This document shows positions 34,309 to 42,285 of a DNA stretch of 64,000 nucleotides, in pieces (positions within the stretch are counted from its first letter, which is position 1; the number at the start of each line of letters is the position of its first letter). This DNA is from Brevibacillus reuszeri (lineage in GTDB: Bacteria > Bacillota > Bacilli > Brevibacillales > Brevibacillaceae), in the NCBI RefSeq assembly GCF_002897295.1, contig NZ_BEXF01000030.1, positions 1 through 64,000 of the forward strand, read 5' to 3'. The translations under genes and the position numbers were made by a program. The notes beneath the pieces were generated by a model. It searched no databases and was not told the origin of the DNA. It was given only the letters and a program-made list of their open reading frames with translations.

Positions 34309-35460
34309 TTATTTATCATGAACCGCGCAGCGATTCGGGCCAATCTCCATTTCCTGCTGCTCTTCTGGACTCGGCTTTATTTTGCCCATGTTGGTTTGGC
34401 GAATTTCCTGGTAGGCATTCGGCTGAGGCGGCAGGTTTTCTGTTACTGCTCTGCGGAATTCGTCCTCATCAGTGATGTTCAATCCAGGGTTATGCTCAAA
34501 TAGATCTTTTAACCGGGCAGAAACGACACCGCCTTCGCCAAGCTCCGTCATTTTGCCAAAGTGGGCAGGCAACACAATCAGCTCATTGGACAGCTCTCTG
34601 TAGCGATTGTATAGGGTGTGGCGCAAATCACTGACCCAATCCTCTGCTTTTCCAGCCAGATCTGGGCGACCGATAGACTCTACGAACAGGATATCTCCAG
34701 TCAGGAAGTATTGATCATCAATAACCAAAGACGTGCTGCCAATGGTATGACCAGGTGAATAAATTGGTTGGATCGCAATCTTCGTATTCCCTACTGTAAT
34801 TTCCTTGCCCTCCTCCAGCTCTTCATAGGCGAATGTCACCTCTTCTGCGTCTTTGGCAGGGAGCCAGTAAGTCGCACCGACTTGGTCCGCGAGCTTTTTC
34901 CCACCTGAAATATGGTCCGCATGTAGATGCGTATCGATTGTATGCGTAATTTGGACATGATGATTGCTGGCAAAATCCGTATAATAGTCTGTCATCCGCA
35001 GCGTGTCGATAATCGCGGCTTCCCCATTGGATACAACCATATAGGACAGGCAGCCCTTGCCTATCCGCACAAATTGATAGAGCGCCCCGCCATCTCGCAA
35101 GTCTCCTACCTTCACCGGCTCGAGATGTTCACTCCACGCTTTCATACCGCCAGCAAGATAATACACATCGCCCCTGCCCGCTTCTACGAGTTGTTCCGCT
35201 ACGAAAATGGACGAGCCTTCTTTGGCGCAAACGACAAGTACCTTTTTGCCTTCTGGGATGTGTGGTAGTGCAGGCTCTACCCCGTCAATCAAATCGAAGT
35301 AAGGGAAGTTGATGCTCTCGATCCCTTTCCCTTCGATTTTCCAATCGTGATAATCGTCTTGATTGCGCACGTCGAGAATAAACAGCTCTTCGTGTTGAAA
35401 GATGATTTGTGTCAGGTCATGCGGTGTCATTGGCTGCAAAGCTGTTTGTTGTTGTGTCAT
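34309..35460 (-). CDS. yrkH: Rhodanese-MBL persulfide dioxygenase-like protein (YrkH/CstB-like)
   Basis: The protein has 383 residues. An N-terminal rhodanese domain (about 10-110) has a cysteine in VVCAKEGSS. A metallo-beta-lactamase domain follows with THLHADHISGG, SPGHTIGS, TGDILF and LPAHF, the metal ligands of ETHE1-type persulfide dioxygenases. Such enzymes oxidise persulfides to sulfite and transfer sulfur. The ATG at 35460 follows GGGGGA. It is the last of three sulfur genes under one promoter with a CsoR/CstR-type operator. It resembles B. subtilis YrkH and staphylococcal CstB, but the rhodanese is at the N-terminus. Confidence 0.88.
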   Translation of the reverse strand: MTQQQTALQPMTPHDLTQIIFQHEELFILDVRNQDDYHDWKIEGKGIESINFPYFDLIDGVEPALPHIPEGKKVLVVCAKEGSSIFVAEQLVEAGRGDVYYLAGGMKAWSEHLEPVKVGDLRDGGALYQFVRIGKGCLSYMVVSNGEAAIIDTLRMTDYYTDFASNHHVQITHTIDTHLHADHISGGKKLADQVGATYWLPAKDAEEVTFAYEELEEGKEITVGNTKIAIQPIYSPGHTIGSTSLVIDDQYFLTGDILFVESIGRPDLAGKAEDWVSDLRHTLYNRYRELSNELIVLPAHFGKMTELGEGGVVSARLKDLFEHNPGLNITDEDEFRRAVTENLPPQPNAYQEIRQTNMGKIKPSPEEQQEMEIGPNRCAVHDK

Positions 35461-35497
35461 ACTCTCCCCCACCTTTTCTATCCGTGTGTATAGTTGC

Positions 35498-36067
35498 CTA
35501 GTTCGATTCCGTTGGTCCTGTCCACCCGTTCATTCCGTCGCTCACGTTTTTCACGTGGGCAAAGCCTTTTTCCGCGAGTAGCTGGCATGCCAAATCGCTT
35601 CGATTGCCGGAGCGACATATGACATAAATTTCTTCAGCCTGATTCAGCTCGTGCAGATGCCCCTCCAATACCCCTATAGGTATTGATTTAGACCCGGGAA
35701 TCCGCTGAAACGCGTACTCTGCCGGTTCGCGCACATCCACAATCGTGATTGATTCGTTCAACTTTTTGGCAAGCTCTGCTGCTGTAATCGTGTACGGGTG
35801 CTTGGTTTCTTCTTTTGCTTCACCAGGATTTGCTTTGCGCAAATAATGCCTCAGTACGTCTCCCTCGTGAATGGTGCCCAGATACTGATGCCCTGTATTT
35901 TTAGCCCAGCCCTGCATGTCCGCTAACGAGCCTTTGTCCGTTGCCTGAACCTCTATGACTTGTCCGGGCTGCAGCTCATCCATCGCTTTTTTTGTTCTCA
36001 CGATTGGCATTGGGCAGGCAAGCCCTTTGCAATCCAAGGTTTTATCGGTAGTAATTGCTGTACCCAT
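35498..36067 (-). CDS. yrkF: TusA-rhodanese sulfurtransferase fusion (YrkF-like)
   Basis: The protein has 189 residues. A TusA domain (about 8-78) with the sulfur-carrying cysteine in LDCKGLACPMPIVRTKKA is joined to a rhodanese domain (about 92-185) with active-site loop VICRSGNRS. It should relay persulfide sulfur between the neighbouring proteins. This fusion is known from B. subtilis YrkF; the staphylococcal CstA has a further domain that is missing here. A near-perfect copy of the promoter operator lies inside this gene at 35666-35685. Confidence 0.9.
   Translation of the reverse strand: MGTAITTDKTLDCKGLACPMPIVRTKKAMDELQPGQVIEVQATDKGSLADMQGWAKNTGHQYLGTIHEGDVLRHYLRKANPGEAKEETKHPYTITAAELAKKLNESITIVDVREPAEYAFQRIPGSKSIPIGVLEGHLHELNQAEEIYVICRSGNRSDLACQLLAEKGFAHVKNVSDGMNGWTGPTESN
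35666..35685. promoter_or_regulatory. Intragenic CsoR/CstR-type operator copy
   Basis: CAATACCCCTATAGGTATTG lies within the rhodanese part of the TusA-rhodanese gene. Its 16-bp core, ATACCCCTATAGGTAT, differs in one base from the promoter operator ATACCCCTATGGGTAT. It could bind the same repressor and roadblock or loop the operon. It codes for SIPIGVLE in the protein, so chance cannot be excluded. Confidence 0.5.
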
Positions 36068-36083
36068 GTGTATCCCTCCGGCT

Positions 36084-36401
36084 CTATTCTTTTATTTGGT
36101 TTCCTTGCCAATTCAACATGCCGCCCGCCATATTCGCTACCTTCTTAAATCCTTGACTGACGGCAAATTCACAAGCCTGTGCACTTCTGGCGCCACTTCT
36201 GCAAATGAAAATCACTTCTTTCTCTGGGGCCAGCTCATGAAGTCTGACGGGCAGGACAGGAAGAGGAATCAGTGTCGCTCCTTCCATATGTCCAGCGCTG
36301 TACTCATCCGAATTTCGGACATCAATGAATTGAGCCTCCCGCTTGTCCTGTAGCATTTTTTCAACCTCTTGCGGCGTAATGTCTTGCCACGCTTTGCTCA
36401 T
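36084..36401 (-). CDS. Single-domain rhodanese sulfurtransferase
   Basis: This 105-residue rhodanese has the active-site loop IFICRSGARS and the family segments AQFIDVRNSDEYSAGHMEGA and VANMAGGMLNW. It transfers sulfane sulfur through the loop cysteine. The ATG at 36401 with GGGAGG upstream was chosen because the longer frame runs through the promoter and operator. First gene of the persulfide operon. Confidence 0.9.
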   Translation of the reverse strand: MSKAWQDITPQEVEKMLQDKREAQFIDVRNSDEYSAGHMEGATLIPLPVLPVRLHELAPEKEVIFICRSGARSAQACEFAVSQGFKKVANMAGGMLNWQGNQIKE

Positions 36402-36463
36402 TGTGAATGACCTCCCTATTTTGAAAGATGCGTGATTATAAAAAAGTACCGGGTTTAATACGT

Positions 36464-36509
36464 ATACCCCTATGGGTATTATAATATGATTTTGCTTTTT
36501 CTTTGTCAA
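36464..36509 (-). promoter_or_regulatory. Promoter with CsoR/CstR-type operator for the persulfide operon
   Basis: On the minus strand, TTGACA (36504-36509), 17 bp and TATTAT (36481-36486) form a near-consensus promoter. Right after the -10 box lies the palindrome ATACCCCTATGGGTAT (36464-36479). This matches the ATACCC-GGGTAT operators of the CsoR family, including the persulfide sensor CstR. No CsoR/CstR gene is in the window, so the repressor is encoded elsewhere. Confidence 0.75.
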
Positions 36510-36548
36510 TACCTCCTAGTTAGCAAAAGGAGGATGTGCATCTCCTAA

Positions 36549-36580
36549 ACAAAAAATCCCCGTCATAATGACGAGGATTT
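36549..36580 (-). terminator. Terminator of lgt
   Basis: AAATCC-CGTCA pairs with TGACG-GGATTT around a 3-nt loop. A T-run follows on the minus strand. Confidence 0.85.
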
Positions 36581-36602
36581 GCATTGCTTGTATTTTCGAA
36601 AG

Positions 36603-37400
36603 CTAGGAAGCGAGTCCGCCCAGGTCCTGTGCCTTTTGCTTCCGTTGTAAATAGATGCCAATGCCCACCGAAAGGACAATGACCACCACAGATGTCCACT
36701 GCGCTGTCGTCCAATTGAACAAGAAACGATGCGAATCTCCGCGCAGCATTTCCAAAAAGAAGCGCCCGAGGTTGTACAAAATATTGTAAGCCAAGAATAG
36801 ATAGCCTCTCGTCAAACGCTTTTGCATGAGCAGGAGAAGAATCGCAAAAATGATGATATCCATCTGTCCTTCCCACACTTCAGCAGGATAGAGCGGCTGG
36901 TCCCCAAACGTCGCTCTGGCATTCGTTCCTTCTGGATAAAGGATGCCCCAGTTGCCGCCCGTCGGATCGCCGAAAGCATCTCCATTCATCAGGTTGGCAT
37001 CACGCCCGATGCTTTGCCCGAGAATCAGACCCGGTGCACATAAATCGGCCAGCTCCCAAAATGAAATCTTATGCTTCCGCACATACCAGATAGCGACCAG
37101 AATAGCCCCTACAACCCCGCCCTGGATCGAAAGGCCGCCATGCCACACCGCAATAATTTCGGCAGGATGCTTGGAATAAAAATCCCAGTCGAAGAAAAAG
37201 ACTGTCCAGAACCTGGAGCCGACAATGGCCCCAATAATCATCGGAACAGATAAATTCAGAAGATGTTCAGCCAGATGCTCTTTTTTCTGCAGCTTGGCTA
37301 GTGTAACCGTCACCCCAATCCCTAAAACGATAGCCAAAACAAATATCAAGCTATAGGATCGGATCGGAAATGAGCCTATGTACCCCAGGTATTGGTGCAA
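36603..37400 (-). CDS. lgt: Prolipoprotein diacylglyceryl transferase
   Basis: This 265-residue membrane protein has about seven helices. It transfers the diacylglyceryl group from phosphatidylglycerol to the lipobox cysteine of lipoproteins. Family features are SFPIRSYSLIFVLAI, HPAEIIAVWHGGLSIQGG and the signature IGRDANLMNGDAFGDPTGG. The signature has D-A where most Lgt proteins have xG or WG before the Asn, so this may be a second, variant copy. Two starts are possible: TTG at 37400, 9 nt after AAGGAT, was preferred over GTG at 37409, where spacing is too short. It stands alone with its own terminator. Confidence 0.88.
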   Translation of the reverse strand: MHQYLGYIGSFPIRSYSLIFVLAIVLGIGVTVTLAKLQKKEHLAEHLLNLSVPMIIGAIVGSRFWTVFFFDWDFYSKHPAEIIAVWHGGLSIQGGVVGAILVAIWYVRKHKISFWELADLCAPGLILGQSIGRDANLMNGDAFGDPTGGNWGILYPEGTNARATFGDQPLYPAEVWEGQMDIIIFAILLLLMQKRLTRGYLFLAYNILYNLGRFFLEMLRGDSHRFLFNWTTAQWTSVVVIVLSVGIGIYLQRKQKAQDLGGLAS

Positions 37401-37483
37401 GATAGTCACATCCTTATCTAGGTCACTATTATTGAGATAACGGTTATACTATCAGAAAAAGAAGGTGTTGTCTGTACAAAAAA

Positions 37484-37510
37484 GGAGACAACCGAGTAAA
37501 AGTCGTCTCC
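37484..37510 (-). terminator. Terminator
   Basis: GGAGAC and GTCTCC arms are followed on the minus strand by TTTTTT. It ends the two-gene unit 38095-37518. Confidence 0.75.
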
Positions 37511-37517
37511 CTCTGCC

Positions 37518-37847
37518 TTAGGTTTCTTTAAAAAACGAACCATCCAGAATCCCCATCGATTGAATATGATTTTTCGTCTCATCCGTCCCGCATTGATACA
37601 CAGCTGCGTAAATTTCCCGCAAGCATTGGTCGTACTCATCATTTTCGGCATCAAAGTGATACGGGAGTGCTACGACATGCCCACGCAAATACGTATTGAA
37701 CTCATAGGCCGTCCGATCCTCAAACAAGCTCCTGATCAAGCCTACTTCCTCTTCCGTTGCCTCAATTTCAAACTCGTACCCCGAATCCCTTTGGTTTTCC
37801 ATGACTGTTCCAGCCTGAACTGAGACATAGTATCGTTTTTTGTCCAT
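37518..37847 (-). CDS. Conserved small acidic protein, unknown function
   Basis: This 109-residue cytoplasmic-looking protein has no signal or membrane segment. An N-terminal beta-rich part, KRYYVSVQAGTV to YEFEIEATEEEV, is followed by helices. A very good AAAGGAGG site stands 9 nt before the ATG, and codon use fits its neighbours, so it is a real gene. It lies 17 nt behind a small membrane protein gene and probably shares its transcript. I do not recognise the family. Confidence 0.7.
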   Translation of the reverse strand: MDKKRYYVSVQAGTVMENQRDSGYEFEIEATEEEVGLIRSLFEDRTAYEFNTYLRGHVVALPYHFDAENDEYDQCLREIYAAVYQCGTDETKNHIQSMGILDGSFFKET

Positions 37848-37864
37848 GTCTACGCCTCCTTTGC

Positions 37865-38095
37865 TTACCTATAAACAACGATGCCGATGAGTAAGACTGC
37901 CAGCAAAACAGCAAATGCTCCTACGTAAAAAAGCATTCCAGTATTACCGAGTACTTTATTCTTCACGGTTGATTGGCTCACATTGTGGTCTAATTCCTTT
38001 GATTCCTGTCTTTTCATAAAATGAATGGTCAATAACAAACCCGCAATAAAAATAAGGGCAAAGATCGCATAATAAATACCAGGAAACGGAACCAT
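37865..38095 (-). CDS. Small two-helix membrane protein
   Basis: This 76-residue protein has hydrophobic segments at about 6-26 and 52-73, with a polar, charged linker between (MKRQESKELDHN and following). An AGGGAAG site precedes the ATG. It heads a two-gene unit with the 109-residue protein. No homology was recognised. A membrane role is the only safe statement. Confidence 0.65.
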   Translation of the reverse strand: MVPFPGIYYAIFALIFIAGLLLTIHFMKRQESKELDHNVSQSTVKNKVLGNTGMLFYVGAFAVLLAVLLIGIVVYR

Positions 38096-38175
38096 GCTCT
38101 TCCCTCACTTTCCCGTGATAGCTGGTTATAGTTTGCGGCAAGCAATTGTTTTTATTCATTAGTTACAAAGAAAAA

Positions 38176-38196
38176 AGCACCGCAAATGACGGTGCT
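38176..38196 (-). terminator. Terminator of the alcohol dehydrogenase gene
   Basis: AGCACCG and CGGTGCT form a 7-bp stem, followed by TTTTTTC on the minus strand. Confidence 0.88.
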
Positions 38197-38232
38197 CCAG
38201 AGACATCTATAACTTGTAAATCGTTCTTCTAT

Positions 38233-39393
38233 TTATGCCCGATAAGCCTCTTCTAAAATACGCAGATAATCATCTGCCGTAATCGTGCGCACATTGCTTG
38301 GTGTAGAGCCGTTTTTCATCGACAATTCCACAATTCGCGGGAAGTCCTCTTCTTTTACACCTGGCAAATCCTTGAGCTTAGGAATTTGTAGTCCCGCAGT
38401 CCAGTCAGCAATTCCAGTAATCAGCTTTTCCACTGCCAGCTCGTCCGTATCAGCGTCAACCGCAAAGCCCATGTACCGGGCGAGATCGGCGTGCATCGCT
38501 TTATTTTCGGCAGCGTTGAAGCGCAGTACATGTGGCAAAAAGACGGAGTTAGCGATACCGTGCGGGGTATCGTACATTCCCCCTAATGCTTCCGCCAGAC
38601 AATGGACGGCTGCTACATCCGCAGAGCCAAAGCAAAGCCCCGCAAGAAGGCTCCCCTCCAGCATCGCATGCCGCGCCGCTTCATTATGACCATCTGCATA
38701 AGCTACCGGAAGAGCAGAAACAATCGACTTCATTGCCTTTGCGCCAAGCGCTTGAGAGATCGGATTGGTCACCTTGCAGGTGTAACCCTCGATGGCATGT
38801 ACAAGCGCATCAACCCCAGTAGCAGCTGTGACCGAAGCAGGAACACTGTAGGTCAGGACAGGGTCGAGCACGGCGAGTGTTGGACGAAGTGCTGCATGCT
38901 TGAGCGTCATTTTGCGATGGGTCGTCGATTCGGTAATGACCGAGGAACGAGTGACCTCAGAGCCTGTCCCGGCAGTAGTCGGCACACAGATGATGGGTGC
39001 GATGTTTTCGTAAGCAAGTCGACCATCGGCATAATCAGCAGGAGTGCCACCATTCGGTCCGCAAAGGGCAATCGCTTTACCCGTATCCATCGCGCTGCCC
39101 CCACCAATCGCTACTACCATATCAGCAGAAACATCACGGAACTTTGTTGCCCCCTCCAGACATTCGATATCTCTCGGGTTTTGACTGAGCTTGTCAAACA
39201 GGGATACACGATAGCCTGCACTCTCAAGTGCTGCTTGAATCGGAGCGACCAGTCCAGCCCGAATCACGCCGGGATCACTCACCATCAAAATGGACGAGCC
39301 TTCGCCTATTGAATGTAGCAAAGTGGGCAGTTCCTTCGATTTTCCTGCCCCCATTTCAATCCTAGTCGAGCAAAAATAGCTGTAAGATTTCAT
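38233..39393 (-). CDS. Iron-containing alcohol dehydrogenase
   Basis: This 386-residue enzyme belongs to the Fe-dependent group III alcohol dehydrogenases. NAD(P) is bound by VVAIGGGSAMDTGKAIAL. Metal ligands are expected in DALVHAIEGY and CLAEALGGMYDTPHGIANSV. It interconverts alcohols and aldehydes or related lactaldehyde-type substrates; the physiological substrate is unknown. The ATG at 39393 follows GGGGAGG; the longer frame has no ribosome site. The gene is single, between its terminator and the divergent VWA lipoprotein. Confidence 0.92.
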   Translation of the reverse strand: MKSYSYFCSTRIEMGAGKSKELPTLLHSIGEGSSILMVSDPGVIRAGLVAPIQAALESAGYRVSLFDKLSQNPRDIECLEGATKFRDVSADMVVAIGGGSAMDTGKAIALCGPNGGTPADYADGRLAYENIAPIICVPTTAGTGSEVTRSSVITESTTHRKMTLKHAALRPTLAVLDPVLTYSVPASVTAATGVDALVHAIEGYTCKVTNPISQALGAKAMKSIVSALPVAYADGHNEAARHAMLEGSLLAGLCFGSADVAAVHCLAEALGGMYDTPHGIANSVFLPHVLRFNAAENKAMHADLARYMGFAVDADTDELAVEKLITGIADWTAGLQIPKLKDLPGVKEEDFPRIVELSMKNGSTPSNVRTITADDYLRILEEAYRA

Positions 39394-39534
39394 AAATACG
39401 CCTCCCCACCTTCTCTTCTCCATCATACAAGTGCAGAAGACTTTATTGCTACAAAATTCGCACAATGAACAGCCCTTTCGCTGTAACAATCCTTTTTTTT
39501 CCACGTCTCATAGAGCAAAGGGGGCTATAGAGAG

Positions 39535-41118
39535 ATGAAAAAAATGACACATGCAAGTGGTATCACCATTCTAGTCGCATCCTTAATCGGTTGTAGTGCT
39601 GGCAATCCTGCCACTCAAAGTTCTGTAGAGCCAGCCTCAGCGTTAACGGAGAGCATGCCGTCACCGACTTCCAATCAGGCAGTCTCCAGCGCTCCAAATC
39701 AGGGAAATACCGCGCAAAGCTCGGAGCTTAGCAAAAGGATGGCTGATTACGATTACGCCTTCAAGAAGAAGCCTACTTATACGCGAACAAACGAGATGTA
39801 CTTCCAAGACTACGGCACCAATCCATTCGTATCGACTGCAACCGATCATCTCTCGACCTTTGCCGCTGATGTCGATACAGGCTCTTACACCGTGATGCGC
39901 AGCTATGTCAGGGACGGCTCCCTTCCGCCTCCCGAAGCGGTGCGCGTAGAGGAATTCATCAATTATTTTCCTACAGCCTACCCCGCTCCTGAAAAGCAGA
40001 CGTTTGCCATTGTTGCCGATGGTGGCCCCTCTCCCTTTTATAAAGGAACCCAGCTGGTTCGGATCGGCATCAAGGGCAAAGAAATAACAGCAGAGCAGCG
40101 AAAACCCGCCCAGCTGGTTTTTGTCATCGATGTTTCAGGGTCGATGGATCGTGAAAATCGTCTGGAGCTTGTGAAAAAAAGCCTAAACGTCCTCGTCGAT
40201 CAGCTTCAACCAGAAGACACAGTTGGTATTGTCGTTTATGGTTCCCAAGGCCGCGTACTGCTACCGCCTACCTCTATTGATGACAAGCACAGAATTTTGG
40301 CTGCGATCGGTAGCCTGACTCCCGAGGACTCTACCAATGTGGAGGAAGGACTGACTCTCGGCTACGAAATGGCTTCACGGTCCTTTGAACGCGGTGCAAT
40401 CAATCGAATCATTCTTTGCTCTGACGGCGTCGCCAATGTCGGTAAAACCGGTGCAAGAGGCATCTTGCGTTCCATTGAGGACTACGCACGAAAGGATATT
40501 TATTTGAGTACATTTGGCTTTGGCATGGGCAATTACAACGACGTTTTGATGGAGCAGCTGGCGGACAAAGTCCAAGGAAACTACGCTTATATCGACTCCT
40601 TTTCAGAGGCGAGACGTGTCTTTACCGAAGCTTTGACGGGTACTCTACAAACAATCGCGCGCGACGTCAAAATCCAGGTCGAATTTGATCCGAAAAAGGT
40701 AGCGGCATATCGTCTGCTCGGTTACGAGAACCGCGATGTTCGCGATGAGGATTTTCGCAATGACAAGACAGACGCTGGCGAGGTCGGAGCTGGTCACAGT
40801 GTGACGGCATTATACGAGGTGAAGCTGAAGCCTGCAAGTAATACGGAGCTGGGAACTGTTCGCATCCGCTACCATGATGCAGCCTCCCAACAGGTAGAAG
40901 AAGTGGCTCAGCCCGTACAAGTACAAAGCGAGCTTGCTCCCGACCTGAAATTCCTCGCTGCTGCTGCCCAGTTCGCCGAGATTTTGCGCAAAAGTCCATG
41001 GGCAGAGGAAGGCTCCCTGCGAGACGTACTGGATCTGGCAAAATCTTCGGCACAAGGAGAACAAGAGCTGGAATTTGTACGCATTGTAAAAGACAGTCTG
41101 GCGATTAGGGGGCGTTAG
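39535..41118 (+). CDS. YfbK-like VWA lipoprotein
   Basis: The protein has 527 residues. The lipoprotein signal ends ASLIGC (Cys 20). A Ser/Pro/Gln-rich spacer (about 21-65), a VWF_N domain (EEFINYFPTAYP), a VWA domain with FVIDVSGSMDREN and a C-terminal DUF3520 domain (RIVKDSLAIRG end) follow. The domain order matches YfbK. The DxSxS metal site is complete. It should be anchored on the outer face of the membrane. No operon partner is visible; the next gene is convergent and directly adjacent. Role unknown. Confidence 0.9.
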   Translation: MKKMTHASGITILVASLIGCSAGNPATQSSVEPASALTESMPSPTSNQAVSSAPNQGNTAQSSELSKRMADYDYAFKKKPTYTRTNEMYFQDYGTNPFVSTATDHLSTFAADVDTGSYTVMRSYVRDGSLPPPEAVRVEEFINYFPTAYPAPEKQTFAIVADGGPSPFYKGTQLVRIGIKGKEITAEQRKPAQLVFVIDVSGSMDRENRLELVKKSLNVLVDQLQPEDTVGIVVYGSQGRVLLPPTSIDDKHRILAAIGSLTPEDSTNVEEGLTLGYEMASRSFERGAINRIILCSDGVANVGKTGARGILRSIEDYARKDIYLSTFGFGMGNYNDVLMEQLADKVQGNYAYIDSFSEARRVFTEALTGTLQTIARDVKIQVEFDPKKVAAYRLLGYENRDVRDEDFRNDKTDAGEVGAGHSVTALYEVKLKPASNTELGTVRIRYHDAASQQVEEVAQPVQVQSELAPDLKFLAAAAQFAEILRKSPWAEEGSLRDVLDLAKSSAQGEQELEFVRIVKDSLAIRGR

Positions 41119-42264
41119 TTAGAGCTGCACTTCTCCTGTCATCCCTGAGCGAAGGAGCCCTTTTGCATTATCGAGTAAAATTTTTACGGTAAACGTATTC
41201 GTGCCTGCATCTGCTTTGGGGCTGATTCGTGCTACTTTCCCCCGCAGCTTGTCATGGGTTGCTGGTACGGTTACATCGACTTGCTCATCCACTGTAAACC
41301 GGGCGATGTCTGCCTCCGATACGCCGATCACTACATACATTTGATCTGTATTCACCACAGTCATCGCAGGCAGGCTCGCGTTTACCATTTCACCTGCATG
41401 AATATTTTTGGCGCTTACGTATCCTTTGAGCGGGCTGATGACAGCTGCGTTTTTCAATTGGTACTCTGCATTGCTTACAGCTGCCTCTGCCTTCTGTACA
41501 TTGGCTTCGAACTGTGCGAGCTGTTCTGGCGTCAAGCCGTTTTTGGCTTTGTCATACAATGCCTTCATCTGTTCAACATTGGCCTCTAGTGCCTGCAGAG
41601 CTGGTACGGTTACGCCTGCTTTAGCCAGAGCGAGCTCTTCTTCGCTTCGTTTATACTGCGCTTCTGCCTGCGCTACTGCTGCTTGGGCATCCTCCAGCGC
41701 CTGCTCGGAGACTGCTCCCTGTGAAAAGAGTACCTGCGTCCGTTCCTTTTTTGCTGTTGACAGCTCATACGCTGTTTTTGCCGATTGCAAGGCAGCCTGA
41801 AGCTGTACAAGCTCCTCTGGTCGCTTGCCATTTTTTACATCCTGATACTTGTTTATCGCCTGCTGCCAGCCAGCCTCTGCATATTTTACTTCTTCTGGAC
41901 GCGTTCCTTTTTTGGCTTCCCCCCACTTGGCTTTTGCTTGCGCCAAATCAGCCTTTGCCATTTGCAGACTGGCTTCCAGCTCTGTTTTCTCTAGGTCAAA
42001 CAACACTGCGTTTTCCTCAACTCGATCACCTATATCATAGCGAACCGAAGCGACTCTCCCTGCCGCTTTGGCATAAATCGTGACCTCCTCAAGTCCGAAC
42101 ATTTTCCCTGTGAACACGCGGGCGTTTTTCTCACTCTGGGGCGCAGTGCTTCCTTGGGCCGATGCCACTCGCAATTCTACTGGCTGAGCACTCCCGCAGC
42201 CTGACAAGAGCAAAGCGGCAATGCCTACTCCCACGATGACTTTCATGCTATGTGTTTTCATCAT
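41119..42264 (-). CDS. HlyD-type efflux adaptor lipoprotein with repeated coiled coil
   Basis: The protein has 381 residues. The lipobox is LLLSGCGSA. A biotinyl-lipoyl-like half (YDIGDRVEENAVLFDLEK) is followed by a long coiled coil (about 95-290) with repeated K-x-G-x-(R/L)-(P)-E units (KKGTRPEEV, KNGKRPEEL, KNGLTPEQL). The second lipoyl half (LKGYVSAKNIHAGEMV) and a beta-barrel come next. It links transporters to partners outside the membrane. It is the third gene after a DHA2 transporter and another adaptor, so the pump may have two adaptors or this one has another partner. Confidence 0.88.
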   Translation of the reverse strand: MMKTHSMKVIVGVGIAALLLSGCGSAQPVELRVASAQGSTAPQSEKNARVFTGKMFGLEEVTIYAKAAGRVASVRYDIGDRVEENAVLFDLEKTELEASLQMAKADLAQAKAKWGEAKKGTRPEEVKYAEAGWQQAINKYQDVKNGKRPEELVQLQAALQSAKTAYELSTAKKERTQVLFSQGAVSEQALEDAQAAVAQAEAQYKRSEEELALAKAGVTVPALQALEANVEQMKALYDKAKNGLTPEQLAQFEANVQKAEAAVSNAEYQLKNAAVISPLKGYVSAKNIHAGEMVNASLPAMTVVNTDQMYVVIGVSEADIARFTVDEQVDVTVPATHDKLRGKVARISPKADAGTNTFTVKILLDNAKGLLRSGMTGEVQL

Positions 42265-42285
42265 CCTATCCCCTTTCCTTTTCCA

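Noticed and set aside
38602..39312. 236-codon plus-strand open frame
   Set aside because: It is antisense to the alcohol dehydrogenase gene, which has full catalytic motifs.
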